DNA from: Clostridiales bacterium UBA1380
GTDB lineage: Bacteria; Bacillota; Clostridia; Oscillospirales; CAG-272
DNA length: 13,034 nt
Assembly (NCBI GenBank): GCA_002305445.1
Contig: DBRA01000058.1
Location: forward strand, 19,400 to 32,433
Direction of reading: 5' to 3'
The notes below the pieces were generated by a model that made no database searches, was not told where the DNA came from, and was given only the letters and a program-made list of their open reading frames with translations. A program made the translations under genes and the position numbers. Of the stretch, positions 1 to 6,554 are shown piece after piece. How positions within the stretch are numbered: position 1 is the stretch's first letter; each line of letters starts with the position of its first letter.

Positions 1-341
1 CGCGTCATGACGGCACGTTCGAGGTGCGCGATATGATAGAAAAGCCGACGCACGCGCAGATCATCACGAATTACAGCATTCTCGGCCGCCTGATATTGCC
101 GCCGAAGATCTTCGACATCCTGCGCGACCTGCCGCGCGGCGCTAACGGCGAATACCAGATCACGGACGCGATGGGCGTGCTGTCGCGCTCCGACGGCATG
201 ACAGCCGTCGACTTCGAGGGCACGCGCTTCGACCTCGGCAGCAAGATCGGGCTGCTCGAGGCGAACATCGCGGTCGGGCTGACCCACCCGGAGACGGCGG
301 AAGAGCTGCGCGCATACATCGAAGCGATCGTACATAAATAA
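1..341 (+). CDS. galU: UTP--glucose-1-phosphate uridylyltransferase, C-terminal part (5' end outside the window)
   Basis: This is the last ~113 codons of a gene that enters from the left edge; the frame is open from base 3 and ends at TAA 339-341. GalU makes UDP-glucose from UTP and glucose-1-phosphate in the cytoplasm, feeding cell-envelope glycans and galactose metabolism. The visible part holds typical GalU C-terminal stretches: an EKP motif, NYSILGRLILPPKIFDIL (family: N-x-A-I-x-GRYIL-x-P-x-IF), GEYQITDAM (family: GEIQLTDAI), DFEGTRFDLGSKIGLLEA (family: DFEGKRYDVGDKLGFLKA). The nucleotide-binding N-terminus lies outside, so its integrity cannot be judged. A strong terminator starts 5 nt after the stop. 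A paralogous nucleotidyltransferase is possible but less likely given the GEYQITDA and YD-G-K patterns. Confidence 0.9.
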   Translation, partial: RHDGTFEVRDMIEKPTHAQIITNYSILGRLILPPKIFDILRDLPRGANGEYQITDAMGVLSRSDGMTAVDFEGTRFDLGSKIGLLEANIAVGLTHPETAEELRAYIEAIVHK

Positions 342-346
342 ACCTG

Positions 347-381
347 AAGCGGAGCCGCAAAACATGCGGTTCCGCTTTTTT
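347..381 (+). terminator. Rho-independent terminator of galU
   Basis: Arms AAGCGGAGCCGC (347-358) and GCGGTTCCGCTT (366-377) pair over 12 bp with one G-U wobble around a 7-nt loop. The pairing runs into a T-tract ending at 381. It sits just after the galU stop. Confidence 0.9.
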
Positions 382-401
382 ATCGGGTTATCATATGATA
401 A

Positions 402-448
402 AGCCGCGCAGTCGGATTTGCATACATGCCGATGTTGACTGCGCGGCT
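402..448 (-). terminator. Perfect 12-bp inverted repeat after the ZIP gene, probable terminator
   Basis: AGCCGCGCAGTC (402-413) and GACTGCGCGGCT (437-448) are exact reverse complements around a 23-nt loop that itself holds GCAT-AC-ATGC. It lies 6 nt beyond the stop of the minus-strand ZIP gene and in the convergent gap with galU. The T-tract on the minus strand is poor (TTTATCAT), so termination strength is uncertain. A perfect 12-bp palindrome TATCATATGATA (389-400) follows directly. Confidence 0.6.
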
Positions 449-454
449 GTTTAT

Positions 455-1243
455 CTATAGCAAAATATCGAGCAGCATCATCACAGCAAAACCGACGACA
501 GCGGCTACGGTGCCCTCGCGCGACGAGGCCGCGGGCATCAGCTCGCCCGCAGATACGGCGACCATCGCTCCCGCGGCGAGCGCGAGAGCGAACGGCAGCG
601 CGACTGTAGCCGCTCCGGCCGCAATGATCGCGAGCACCGCCGCGACCGGCTCGACCGCTCCGGACAGCACGCCGTATAAAAACGAGCGACCGCGGCTCAT
701 GCCGGACATTCGCAGCGGAACCGCCACAGCGGCGCCCTCGGGGCAGTTCTGCACGCCCATTCCGAAAGCAAGCGCCGCGGGACCTGCCAGAAACGCCAGC
801 GGCACCGATGCGAATGTCTCCGCGTAACCGGCGGCGACAGCTTCCGTCACTGCGGCGGCGAAAGAGAGCCCGACCGCCATGCCTTCGGGAATGTTATGTA
901 TCGTGACTGCGAAGACAAGCGACCTGCAGCCGCAGTTTTCACGGTTGCCGGCGAAGCACGGCGCTATTATGTCGATGGCGACGATGATCAAACCGCCGAT
1001 GACAAAGCCGAGTCCGACCGTGAGCGCCGTGTTCTGGCCGCACCGCTGCGCTTCAGTAACGGCCGGCAGTATCAGCGACCAAACAGACGCGGCGAGCATT
1101 ACGCCCGCGGCGAATCCGATGGAAGCGCGTCTCGACTTCTCCCCTCCGCCCCTTGCGGGCAGGAATACCGCGAGCGCTCCGACGCTCGTCGCCGCGAACA
1201 TGAAGCCGGTGCCGATCAGCGCATATAGTATTTTTATAAGCAT
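455..1243 (-). CDS. ZIP family metal transporter (GufA/ZupT-like)
   Basis: The 262-residue protein is almost entirely hydrophobic with about eight membrane helices and a polar, Cys/Asn-rich loop near residues 95-108 (CFAGNRENCGC). It carries the two metal-site motifs of ZIP transporters: HNIPEG at residues 116-121 and QNCPEG at 165-170, followed by AAVAVPLR, the usual GufA-type context. ZIP proteins bring divalent metals, mainly zinc, into the cytoplasm; the exact metal cannot be read from the sequence. The ATG at 1243 is the only plausible start, but the nearest purine-rich site (GGGG) is 15 nt upstream, so initiation looks weak or structure-dependent. The gene is divergent from the MFS transporter and convergent with galU. 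A structured leader precedes it. Confidence 0.88.
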   Translation of the reverse strand: MLIKILYALIGTGFMFAATSVGALAVFLPARGGGEKSRRASIGFAAGVMLAASVWSLILPAVTEAQRCGQNTALTVGLGFVIGGLIIVAIDIIAPCFAGNRENCGCRSLVFAVTIHNIPEGMAVGLSFAAAVTEAVAAGYAETFASVPLAFLAGPAALAFGMGVQNCPEGAAVAVPLRMSGMSRGRSFLYGVLSGAVEPVAAVLAIIAAGAATVALPFALALAAGAMVAVSAGELMPAASSREGTVAAVVGFAVMMLLDILL

Positions 1244-1318
1244 ATATTCTATAGTTATCCCCGTTGTGTCGATAAAGAGCGCCGCAGCCGGTGGGCGGCG
1301 CTCTCTTTATAGAATATG
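1244..1318 (-). promoter_or_regulatory. Structured 5' leader of the ZIP gene (nested inverted repeats)
   Basis: Two nested dyads lie between the predicted transcription start and the ATG. The inner one pairs ATAAAGAGCGCCGC (1272-1285) with GCGGCGCTCTCTTTAT (1295-1310), 14 bp with a 2-nt bulge. The outer one pairs ATATTCTATA (1244-1253), which touches the start codon, with TATAGAATAT (1308-1317). The two overlap at 1308-1310 and so are partly exclusive. The minus-strand inner stem ends in CUCUUUAU, resembling a weak terminator. The function (attenuator, metal-responsive leader or simple insulator) is inference; I recognise no known riboswitch class. Confidence 0.45.
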
Positions 1319-1326
1319 TGCCCGCG

Positions 1327-1356
1327 ATTCTATGTGTTATTTCACTTACATTGTAA
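1327..1356 (-). promoter_or_regulatory. Candidate sigma-70 promoter for the ZIP gene
   Basis: On the minus strand TTACAA (-35, 1356-1351) is 18 nt from TAGAAT (-10, 1332-1327), giving a predicted start near 1320. This would place the whole nested hairpin in the mRNA leader. The -35 overlaps an 11-bp palindrome, TTACA-T-TGTAA (1346-1356), a possible repressor site. Confidence 0.45.
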
Positions 1357-1364
1357 CGCATTTG

Positions 1365-1393
1365 TTGACTTTTGATTATTATGTTGGTATAAT
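1365..1393 (+). promoter_or_regulatory. Sigma-70-type promoter for the MFS transporter
   Basis: TTGACT (1365-1370), 17 bp, then a perfect TATAAT (1388-1393). The predicted start near 1400 leaves a leader of about 34 nt before the ATG at 1434. The palindrome TTACATTGTAA (1346-1356) ends 8 bp upstream of the -35. Confidence 0.8.
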
Positions 1394-1433
1394 ATTGAAT
1401 TATTATCTCATTTCTGTTTCAGCGGGTGTTCTT

Positions 1434-2696
1434 ATGAGCGGTAACGACGAACGGGCCGAAAAAAAGATAGTGGCAATGTGCCTGCTTATTTACACGGCGA
1501 TCTACCTCGGGCGGAAGAATTTCGCGGTCTGCCTGCCGGAAATGATAAGCGCCGGAGTGCTCGACAAGGTAGCCGGAGGTTTTATCGGGACGGGGTTTCT
1601 TGTCTTTTACGCGGCGGGCCAGCTTGTGAACGGTATTTTAGGCGATAAGCTGTCGCCGAAGTACATGCTGGCGACCGGTCTTGCCGGTGCGGGATGCGCG
1701 AATATCGCGATGGGGCTTTCGTCCGCTTATCCGGCGTTCCTTGCGATATGGTGCCTGTGCGGCTGGTTCTGCTCGATGCTCTGGTCGCCCATCGTGCGCG
1801 CCGTGTCGTCGTGGACGAACGAACGCGTCGCCGCATCTGCCGGCGCTTCCCTCTCGGTGACGATCCCCGCAGGAACGGTCGCGTCGTACCTATTATGCAG
1901 CGCGGCGCTCAGGTGGTCGACGTGGCGCGCGGCGTTCATAATACCGGGCGCGATGCTGGTCGCCGTCGCCGTCATCATCTTCATAGTCATGCACTCGCTG
2001 TCCGACCACATCAAGGCGCGCGAAGCCGAGTCCGCCGCGCGGCTTGACGACAGCAGCGGTGATGTCGCGCAGGGGCGGCTCGGCACGGCGGAGCTTCTCA
2101 AGCTGTGCGCAGCCTGCGGCATCGGTTTCGCGTGCGTCTCGATAACGATGAACGGCGCGTTCAAGGACGGGCTCGACATGTGGATACCGACGTTTTTAAG
2201 CGAGAACCGCGTCGGGGACGCCGCGACCGCGTCGCTCATCTGCTCGCTGCTGCCTGTCGCGGGTGTGTTTGGACCGTTCGTGACGAAGTGGCTCGACAGG
2301 AAGTTTTTCCGAAACGAACTGGCCTCGACAGGCGCGATGTTCGGTGTGTCGCTCTTATGCCTGCTCGCGGTTTACGCGCTCTCTAAATCCGAATCGGTCG
2401 CGGCGACTGTGTTCATCGTACTGTTTCTGGCCATATCCAGCGCGGCGATGCTCGGCGCGAACACGATGCTGCTGACATACATACCGTTCCGCTTCGCAAA
2501 ATACGGCCGCGCGTCGACCGTATCCGGCGCGCTCGACGCGTTCTCATACGGCGCCGCGTCGGTGACGGGTGCGCTCACCGGCGCCGTATCGAAAAGCGGC
2601 GGCTGGGGCGCGGCGTTCATCCTGTTCGCGGCGTTCGCGGTCGTCGGCGCTGCGCTTTCATATGCCGGCGCCGGCAGGCTGTCGAGAATGAAATGA
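1434..2696 (+). CDS. MFS transporter, organophosphate:phosphate antiporter (GlpT/UhpT)-like
   Basis: A 420-residue membrane protein with about 12 helices in two halves and a polar central loop near residues 190-220. The N-terminal half carries YLGRKNF (residues 24-30), matching the YxxRKNF segment of the OPA family whose Arg binds the phosphate group in GlpT. The GQLVNGILGD (62-71) and W-P-PIVR-like (WSPIVR, 117-122) segments also fit. The second half has GAFKDGLDMWIPT (241-253), where relatives often have GALRDG, so Lys244 may stand in for the second substrate Arg. The family exchanges phosphate or sugar phosphates; the substrate is unknown here. The start is set at ATG 1434 because the consensus promoter ends at 1393 and excludes a longer frame. 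The SD (GGTG) is weak. Transcription ends at the terminator at 2833. Confidence 0.87.
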   Translation: MSGNDERAEKKIVAMCLLIYTAIYLGRKNFAVCLPEMISAGVLDKVAGGFIGTGFLVFYAAGQLVNGILGDKLSPKYMLATGLAGAGCANIAMGLSSAYPAFLAIWCLCGWFCSMLWSPIVRAVSSWTNERVAASAGASLSVTIPAGTVASYLLCSAALRWSTWRAAFIIPGAMLVAVAVIIFIVMHSLSDHIKAREAESAARLDDSSGDVAQGRLGTAELLKLCAACGIGFACVSITMNGAFKDGLDMWIPTFLSENRVGDAATASLICSLLPVAGVFGPFVTKWLDRKFFRNELASTGAMFGVSLLCLLAVYALSKSESVAATVFIVLFLAISSAAMLGANTMLLTYIPFRFAKYGRASTVSGALDAFSYGAASVTGALTGAVSKSGGWGAAFILFAAFAVVGAALSYAGAGRLSRMK

Positions 2697-2790
2697 GTAT
2701 TAGTGCGCGGTGATATTTATGAGCAGACGCAGCAAGATTTTCGAGTGTCAGGATTCTATTAAGTCACGCTGACGCCGTATGACCGTTGCG

Positions 2791-2822
2791 GTAAAGCTTC
2801 GGAAAATGAAGCGAAGGCTTAC
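2791..2822 (+). repeat. Imperfect hairpin in the 3' region of the MFS gene
   Basis: GTAAAGCTTCG (2791-2801) and CGAAGGCTTAC (2812-2822) pair with two central mismatches around a 10-nt loop, just before the terminator. It may be part of the 3' UTR fold. The gap 2697-2881 otherwise holds only two ORFs of 16-17 codons that I do not credit. Confidence 0.4.
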
Positions 2823-2832
2823 AAAAATATAA

Positions 2833-2863
2833 GGCTGTATCGCATTGATACAGCCCTTTTTTT
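2833..2863. terminator. Bidirectional terminator between the MFS and CNNM/CorC genes
   Basis: GGCTGTATC (2833-2841), a 5-nt loop, GATACAGCC (2847-2855), then C and seven T on the plus strand. On the minus strand the same stem is followed by TTATATTTTT. It serves two convergent genes. Confidence 0.9.
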
Positions 2864-2881
2864 ATGTACTCGGCGCGCCGT

Positions 2882-4219
2882 TTATTCGTCGCCGTCTTCG
2901 GTTTCGGCGAATTTTATAAGCGGCGAGACGATGGATTCTTCGATTCTGTGGTCCTTTATGCTGGTGACTCTGATGTGCAGTCCGGCGGCGTCTACTTCGA
3001 AGACGTCTCCGTCATCCGGCACCATGCCGTACGAGCCGAACACGAAGCCGCCGAAGGTATCGTACTCCTCGACAGGCAGCGTGACTCCGAGCTCTATGCC
3101 GACCGCGGCGAGCGATACGGAACCCGATATGCGCCACGTCGTGTCGTCGACTTTCTCAAGCACGTCGGGCGATTTCTCCGATTCGCTGTCGCCGAGATCG
3201 CCAACGATCTGCTCGAGCAGGTCGTTCATCGTGACGATGCCGCTCATTCCGCCGTACTCGTCGAGCACGACGGCGAAGTGGTTCTTAGACGACTTCATCT
3301 GCCTGAACAGGACGTCCGCCTTGATGCTCTCCGGCACGAAGTGCGCCGGACGGACGGCGTTCGCGAGCACGGACGCGCGCGATTTGTCTTCGAGACGGAA
3401 GTAGTCCTTGACGTTCAGGATGCCGAGAACGTCGTCGGCGCTATCACCGCACACGGGGTACAGCGTGTGACGGCTTTCGTGGATTGTCTTTTCCCATTCT
3501 TCGGGCGAATCATCGGCCCAGAGCAGGGCGACGTCGGTACGGTGCGTGCAGAACTCGACGACGCTTACATTGTCGAACTCGAAAACGTTTTGAATCATCT
3601 CGTTTTCTTCTTCGTCAATGACACCCTTTTTGCTTCCCGCATCCGCCATCATGCGGATTTCGTCTTCGCTCACCTCTTCGTCCTGCGCATTCGGGTCGAC
3701 GCCGCAAAGGCGCAGTATGCCGTTCGTCGATATCGTCAGAAGCCAGACGACGGGCGCGAACAGCTTCGCCACAAACGTGATCATCGTCGATATACCGAGC
3801 GCGACCTTCTCCGCGTTTTTCATAGCGAGCCGCTTCGGAACAAGCTCGCCGAGAATGAGCGTGAAGTATGAGAGGATGAGCGTGATCAGGATAACCGACG
3901 CGGTGTTTACGACGCTGCGGTCCGCCGACGGCACGACCGTTAAAAACCAATCCGCGAAGCGGTCGGCAAAGTTGTCGGCTGCGAAGGCGCTTCCGAGGAA
4001 ACCGGAGAGCGTTATTGCGACTTGGATGGTCGCGAGGAAGCGGGCGGGCTGGCTTGTCATTTTGGACAGGCGGACCGCGCGCTTATCGCCCTGTTCCACA
4101 AGCAGCGCGATTCGGCTTTCACTTACCGATATTACTGCGATTTCCGCGCACGCGAAAACGGCGTTGCACGCGATGAGGATGAGCTGCAGTATGAGCTGAC
4201 GCAATAGAGGGTCTTCCAA
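2882..4219 (-). CDS. HlyC/CorC (CNNM) family protein: DUF21 membrane domain, CBS pair, CorC_HlyC domain
   Basis: The 445-residue product has an N-terminal DUF21/CNNM membrane domain (about residues 1-175, with the family signature GELVPKR at 124-130). A CBS-domain pair follows (about 215-345, including VFEFDNVSV near 212 and the DEYGG-SGIVT segment). The C-terminal transporter-associated domain (to 445) includes YDTFGGFVFG. Such proteins are linked to Mg2+ or other cation efflux and its regulation by nucleotides bound to the CBS pair; transport itself is not proven by sequence. I choose TTG 4219 as start: AGGAG (4234-4230) lies 10 nt upstream, and the ATG at 4273 has no SD and coincides with the predicted transcription start. 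The conventional hemolysin label is historical. Confidence 0.88.
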   Translation of the reverse strand: MEDPLLRQLILQLILIACNAVFACAEIAVISVSESRIALLVEQGDKRAVRLSKMTSQPARFLATIQVAITLSGFLGSAFAADNFADRFADWFLTVVPSADRSVVNTASVILITLILSYFTLILGELVPKRLAMKNAEKVALGISTMITFVAKLFAPVVWLLTISTNGILRLCGVDPNAQDEEVSEDEIRMMADAGSKKGVIDEEENEMIQNVFEFDNVSVVEFCTHRTDVALLWADDSPEEWEKTIHESRHTLYPVCGDSADDVLGILNVKDYFRLEDKSRASVLANAVRPAHFVPESIKADVLFRQMKSSKNHFAVVLDEYGGMSGIVTMNDLLEQIVGDLGDSESEKSPDVLEKVDDTTWRISGSVSLAAVGIELGVTLPVEEYDTFGGFVFGSYGMVPDDGDVFEVDAAGLHIRVTSIKDHRIEESIVSPLIKFAETEDGDE

Positions 4220-4257
4220 GGGAAAAATACTCCTTATAAAAATAATATTGTTTATTA

Positions 4258-4271
4258 GCGTGACCTCACGC
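4258..4271. promoter_or_regulatory. 14-bp palindrome at the start of the CNNM/CorC transcript
   Basis: GCGTGA-CC-TCACGC is a perfect 6-bp-arm dyad located just downstream of the predicted transcription start (about 4274). This position suits a repressor operator; the regulator is unknown. Confidence 0.35.
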
Positions 4272-4280
4272 ATTTAGTAT

Positions 4281-4329
4281 ATTGTATAATAAACGCGTCA
4301 TTTACGCAATAGAAAAAATACGTTTTTTT
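4281..4329 (-). promoter_or_regulatory. Promoter of the CNNM/CorC gene with UP-like A/T tracts
   Basis: On the minus strand TTGCGT (-35, 4309-4304) is 17 nt from TACAAT (-10, 4286-4281). Runs of A and T (4312-4329) lie directly upstream of the -35, as in UP elements. The AT-rich stretch 4330-4406 shows nothing else I can support. Confidence 0.55.
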
Positions 4330-4406
4330 CACATAAGCGATACGATTTACTTGCCATATATGTTATTTTACGTGACAATATTTCATATTAATACATTTGC
4401 CACAGC

Positions 4407-4440
4407 AAAAAAAGGAGCGATCGCGAGGTCGCTCCTTTTT
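4407..4440 (-). terminator. Terminator of the rpmG-secE-nusG-rplK-rplA operon
   Basis: AAAAAGGAGCGA (4409-4420) and TCGCTCCTTTTT (4429-4440) are exact complements around an 8-nt loop. On the minus strand the stem is followed by seven T (4413-4407). It starts 19 nt after the rplA stop and ends the operon before any rplJ. Confidence 0.92.
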
Positions 4441-4459
4441 CAGACGGTTCAATAACCAA

Positions 4460-5152
4460 TCAGCCTATCTTGCTGGCGTTGACCTTGATGCCGGGGCCCA
4501 TAGTCGAGGCGATGACGCAGGACTTGATGTACTGGCCCTTCGCCGCGGCAGGACGCGCCTTGATGATCGCGCCCATAAGGGTGCTGAAGTTCTCGCCCAG
4601 CTTTTCGGGGCCGAAGCTGGCTTTGCCGATCGGGCAGTGGATGATGTTGGTCTTGTCGAGACGGTACTCGATCTTACCTGCTTTGGCTTCCTTGACGGCG
4701 CGGCCGACGTCCATGGTGACGGTGCCCGCCTTCGGGTTCGGCATCAAGCCCTTCGGGCCGAGGACGCGGCCGAGGCGGCCGATAACGCCCATCATGTCCG
4801 GAGTGGCGATGACGACGTCGTAGTCAAACCAGTTTTCCTTCTGAATCTTATCGACGAGGTCGGCTTCGCCGACGTACTCGGCGCCGGCCTCCTGAGCCTC
4901 TTTGGCGCGGTCGCCCTTCGCAAACACGAGGACGCGCACTTTCTTACCGGTGCCGTTGGGGAGAACTACGGCGCCGCGGACCTGCTGGTCGGCGTGGCGG
5001 GAGTCGACGCCCAGACGGACGTGCAGCTCGATCGTTTCGTCAAACTTCGCCTTTGCTGTGTCGCAGACAAGCTTCAGAGCTTCGTCGGTATCATACAGCT
5101 TCGTCTTATCGACGAGAGCGGCGCTTGCTTTATATTTCTTGCCTTTAATCAT
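4460..5152 (-). CDS. rplA: 50S ribosomal protein L1
   Basis: The 230-residue product has the usual bacterial L1 length and the L1 signature GRLGRVLGPKGLMPNPKAGT (residues 125-144). L1 binds helices 76-78 of 23S rRNA, forms the mobile L1 stalk that helps release deacylated tRNA from the E site, and in many bacteria represses its own operon. ATG 5152 follows a GGGGAG SD and lies 15 nt after the rplK stop, so the two genes are co-translated. The operon ends right after this gene, rather than continuing into rplJ-rplL. An L1-binding-like leader upstream of rplK suggests autogenous control. Confidence 0.97.
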   Translation of the reverse strand: MIKGKKYKASAALVDKTKLYDTDEALKLVCDTAKAKFDETIELHVRLGVDSRHADQQVRGAVVLPNGTGKKVRVLVFAKGDRAKEAQEAGAEYVGEADLVDKIQKENWFDYDVVIATPDMMGVIGRLGRVLGPKGLMPNPKAGTVTMDVGRAVKEAKAGKIEYRLDKTNIIHCPIGKASFGPEKLGENFSTLMGAIIKARPAAAKGQYIKSCVIASTMGPGIKVNASKIG

Positions 5153-5167
5153 CGTTTCCGTCTCCCC

Positions 5168-5593
5168 TTATTCCTCTACCGTGACACCCATGGAGCGGGC
5201 GGTTCCGGCGATCATTCTCATCGCGGCTTCGATGGAAGCGGCGTTGAGGTCCTTCATCTTCGTCTCGGCGATCTGCTTGCACTGCTCCTTGGTGAGCTTG
5301 GCGACCTTCGTCTTGTTCGGGGTCGCAGATCCGGACTCGATGCCGCAAGCCTTCTTGATCAGCACGGGCGCCGGAGGCGTCTTGGTGATGAACGTGAAGC
5401 TGCGGTCGGCGTAGACGGTGATGACTACGGGAATGATAAGACCGATGTCGTTCTTGGTGCGTTCGTTGAACTCCTTGGTGAAGTTCGGAATCGAAACGCC
5501 GTACTGTCCGAGGGCCGGTCCCACGGGAGGCTGCGGAGTCGCCTTACCGGCGGGAAGCTGCAGCTTTATATAACCGGTTATTTTCTTTGCCAT
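5168..5593 (-). CDS. rplK: 50S ribosomal protein L11
   Basis: The 141-residue product has the standard L11 length. The N-terminal domain shows the proline-rich QPPVGPALGQYGV segment (about residues 20-33). The C-terminal RNA-binding domain ends with SIEAAMRMIAGTARSMGVTV, the family signature. L11 binds the GTPase-associated region of 23S rRNA (around helix 43/44) and supports elongation-factor function and the RelA-type stringent response. The start ATG has GGAGG (5610-5606) 12 nt upstream. That SD lies only 2 nt after the last base pair of the putative L1-binding structure, so L1 binding could block initiation. The 121-nt gap to nusG is the longest in the operon. Confidence 0.97.
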   Translation of the reverse strand: MAKKITGYIKLQLPAGKATPQPPVGPALGQYGVSIPNFTKEFNERTKNDIGLIIPVVITVYADRSFTFITKTPPAPVLIKKACGIESGSATPNKTKVAKLTKEQCKQIAETKMKDLNAASIEAAMRMIAGTARSMGVTVEE

Positions 5594-5612
5594 TTTAAGC
5601 TTATTCCTCCAT

Positions 5613-5650
5613 GTGGTTTATTTCGGGACGGCATAATTTGTCCCTCCCAC
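5613..5650 (-). promoter_or_regulatory. Putative ribosomal protein L1 mRNA operator (23S L1-site mimic) before rplK
   Basis: On the minus strand GTGG (5650-5647) pairs with CCAC (5616-5613), and GGGAC (5644-5640) pairs with GTCCC (5629-5625). The asymmetric internal loop has GA on one side and GAAATAAA on the other. The 5' strand GUGGGAGG and the 3' strand GAAAUAAACCAC closely resemble the two strands of the L1 site in bacterial 23S rRNA (GGUGGGAGG ... GAAAUACCACC, from memory of the E. coli sequence). The rplK SD follows 2 nt later. The pairing and motif are seen; L1 binding is inferred from the known autoregulation of rplKA. Confidence 0.75.
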
Positions 5651-5714
5651 GTTATTTGCGCCGCATTCTGTGACGCGGCGTCGGTTGCCGGAGCGCCGGC
5701 GCTATCGCCCGCGC

Positions 5715-6251
5715 TTATTTTTTCTTTATGAATTTGGCTTCCATCTTGATCGGCATATCGCGGCCGACCGTTGCGACAATGACCGTGACCTCGCCCGTAT
5801 CGGGTGATATTTCACCGAGCCTGCCCTCGTAGCCGGCGAATATGCCGTCGGTGATGACGACCTCGTCTCCGACAGCGAATTCCGTCGCCGGGACGTGCGT
5901 CTCCTCGATTATGGCCGCTGCTTCCTCGTCCGTCAGCGGAACCGGCTTGCTGCCGGGGCCGACGAAACCCGTCACGCCGCGTATATTGCGCACGACGTGC
6001 CACGACTCGTCCGTCATTATCATTTTCACGAGCACGTAGCTCGGGAATACTTTCTCTTCGACCTCTTTTTCCTTGCCGTCTTCGCTCTTCAGCGTTTTCT
6101 CGACCGGAATGCGGACGTCGAATATAAGATGCTGGAGCCCGCGGTTCTCTACTATCTTTTCAAGGTTCGTCTTGACCTTGTTTTCATAGCCCGAATAGGT
6201 ATGTGCGACATACCATCTCGGCCCCGCGTTCAGTTCGTCGAAATCGCTCAT
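5715..6251 (-). CDS. nusG: Transcription termination/antitermination factor NusG
   Basis: The 178-residue protein has the standard two-domain layout. An NGN domain (about residues 10-110) begins with RWYVAHTYSGYENKV and includes VFPSYVLV and VRNIRGVTGFVG, which contact RNA polymerase. A KOW domain (about 120-178) follows, with GDEVVITDGIFAGYEG, which binds Rho or ribosomal protein S10. Residues 55-65 (KSEDGKEKEVE) are a charged insertion typical of Gram-positive NusG. The ATG is 3 nt after the secE stop and I see no SD before it, so translation probably depends on coupling to secE. Confidence 0.97.
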   Translation of the reverse strand: MSDFDELNAGPRWYVAHTYSGYENKVKTNLEKIVENRGLQHLIFDVRIPVEKTLKSEDGKEKEVEEKVFPSYVLVKMIMTDESWHVVRNIRGVTGFVGPGSKPVPLTDEEAAAIIEETHVPATEFAVGDEVVITDGIFAGYEGRLGEISPDTGEVTVIVATVGRDMPIKMEAKFIKKK

Positions 6252-6254
6252 TTT

Positions 6255-6539
6255 TTACAGTGAAATCAGGCTGCCGAGCCAAGATATGGCCCTGTAGAAC
6301 ACATTGTCGCAGAGCACAACGAACAAGGCGGAAACTATCGTAGTCGCGAGAACGAGCGTCGTGTTTCTTACGACGTCGTCTTTGTTCGCCCACGATATCT
6401 TCTTAAACTCGCTCTTGTATGCTCTGAACCAGGTCCCGAGTCTGACCGACAGCTTCGGTTTATCGGACTTCGGCTTCGCCGGCTTTTCGGCTTTCTTTTC
6501 TTCCGGCTTCTTTACGTCCTTGTTTTCTATATCTGCCAT
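6255..6539 (-). CDS. secE: Preprotein translocase subunit SecE
   Basis: The 94-residue protein has a Lys/Pro-rich cytoplasmic tail (1-30), an amphipathic segment with FKKISWANKDDVVRNT (45-60; the family has WP-k-e-v) and one membrane helix (about 60-82). This is the single-helix form common outside Proteobacteria. SecE clamps SecY in the SecYEG channel. AAAGG lies 9 nt before the ATG. The gene sits 15 nt after rpmG and directly before nusG, the near-universal bacterial order. Confidence 0.95.
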   Translation of the reverse strand: MADIENKDVKKPEEKKAEKPAKPKSDKPKLSVRLGTWFRAYKSEFKKISWANKDDVVRNTTLVLATTIVSALFVVLCDNVFYRAISWLGSLISL

Positions 6540-6554
6540 CTCATTTAGCCTTTC

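Noticed and set aside
879..1433. Upstream extension of the MFS transporter frame on the plus strand
   Set aside because: It is the antisense of the ZIP gene and precedes the consensus promoter at 1365-1393; homologues start near MSGNDERAEKK.
2718..2830. Two ORFs of 16-17 codons after the MFS gene
   Set aside because: They lack convincing SD sites and overlap a 3'-UTR hairpin; they fit chance.
2864..3871. Long plus-strand frame opposite the CNNM/CorC gene
   Set aside because: It is a GC-skewed shadow of a well-conserved minus-strand gene; the product is Arg/Val/His-rich and matches no family.
5576..5632. 17-codon ORF (MPSRNKPH...) in the nusG-rplK gap with GGGAGGG upstream
   Set aside because: It overlaps the rplK start out of frame, and its apparent SD is better explained as the conserved strand of the L1-binding motif.
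4397..5731. 444-codon plus-strand frame across rplA-rplK
   Set aside because: It overlaps two certain ribosomal protein genes and the operon terminator; the composition is a codon-bias artefact.
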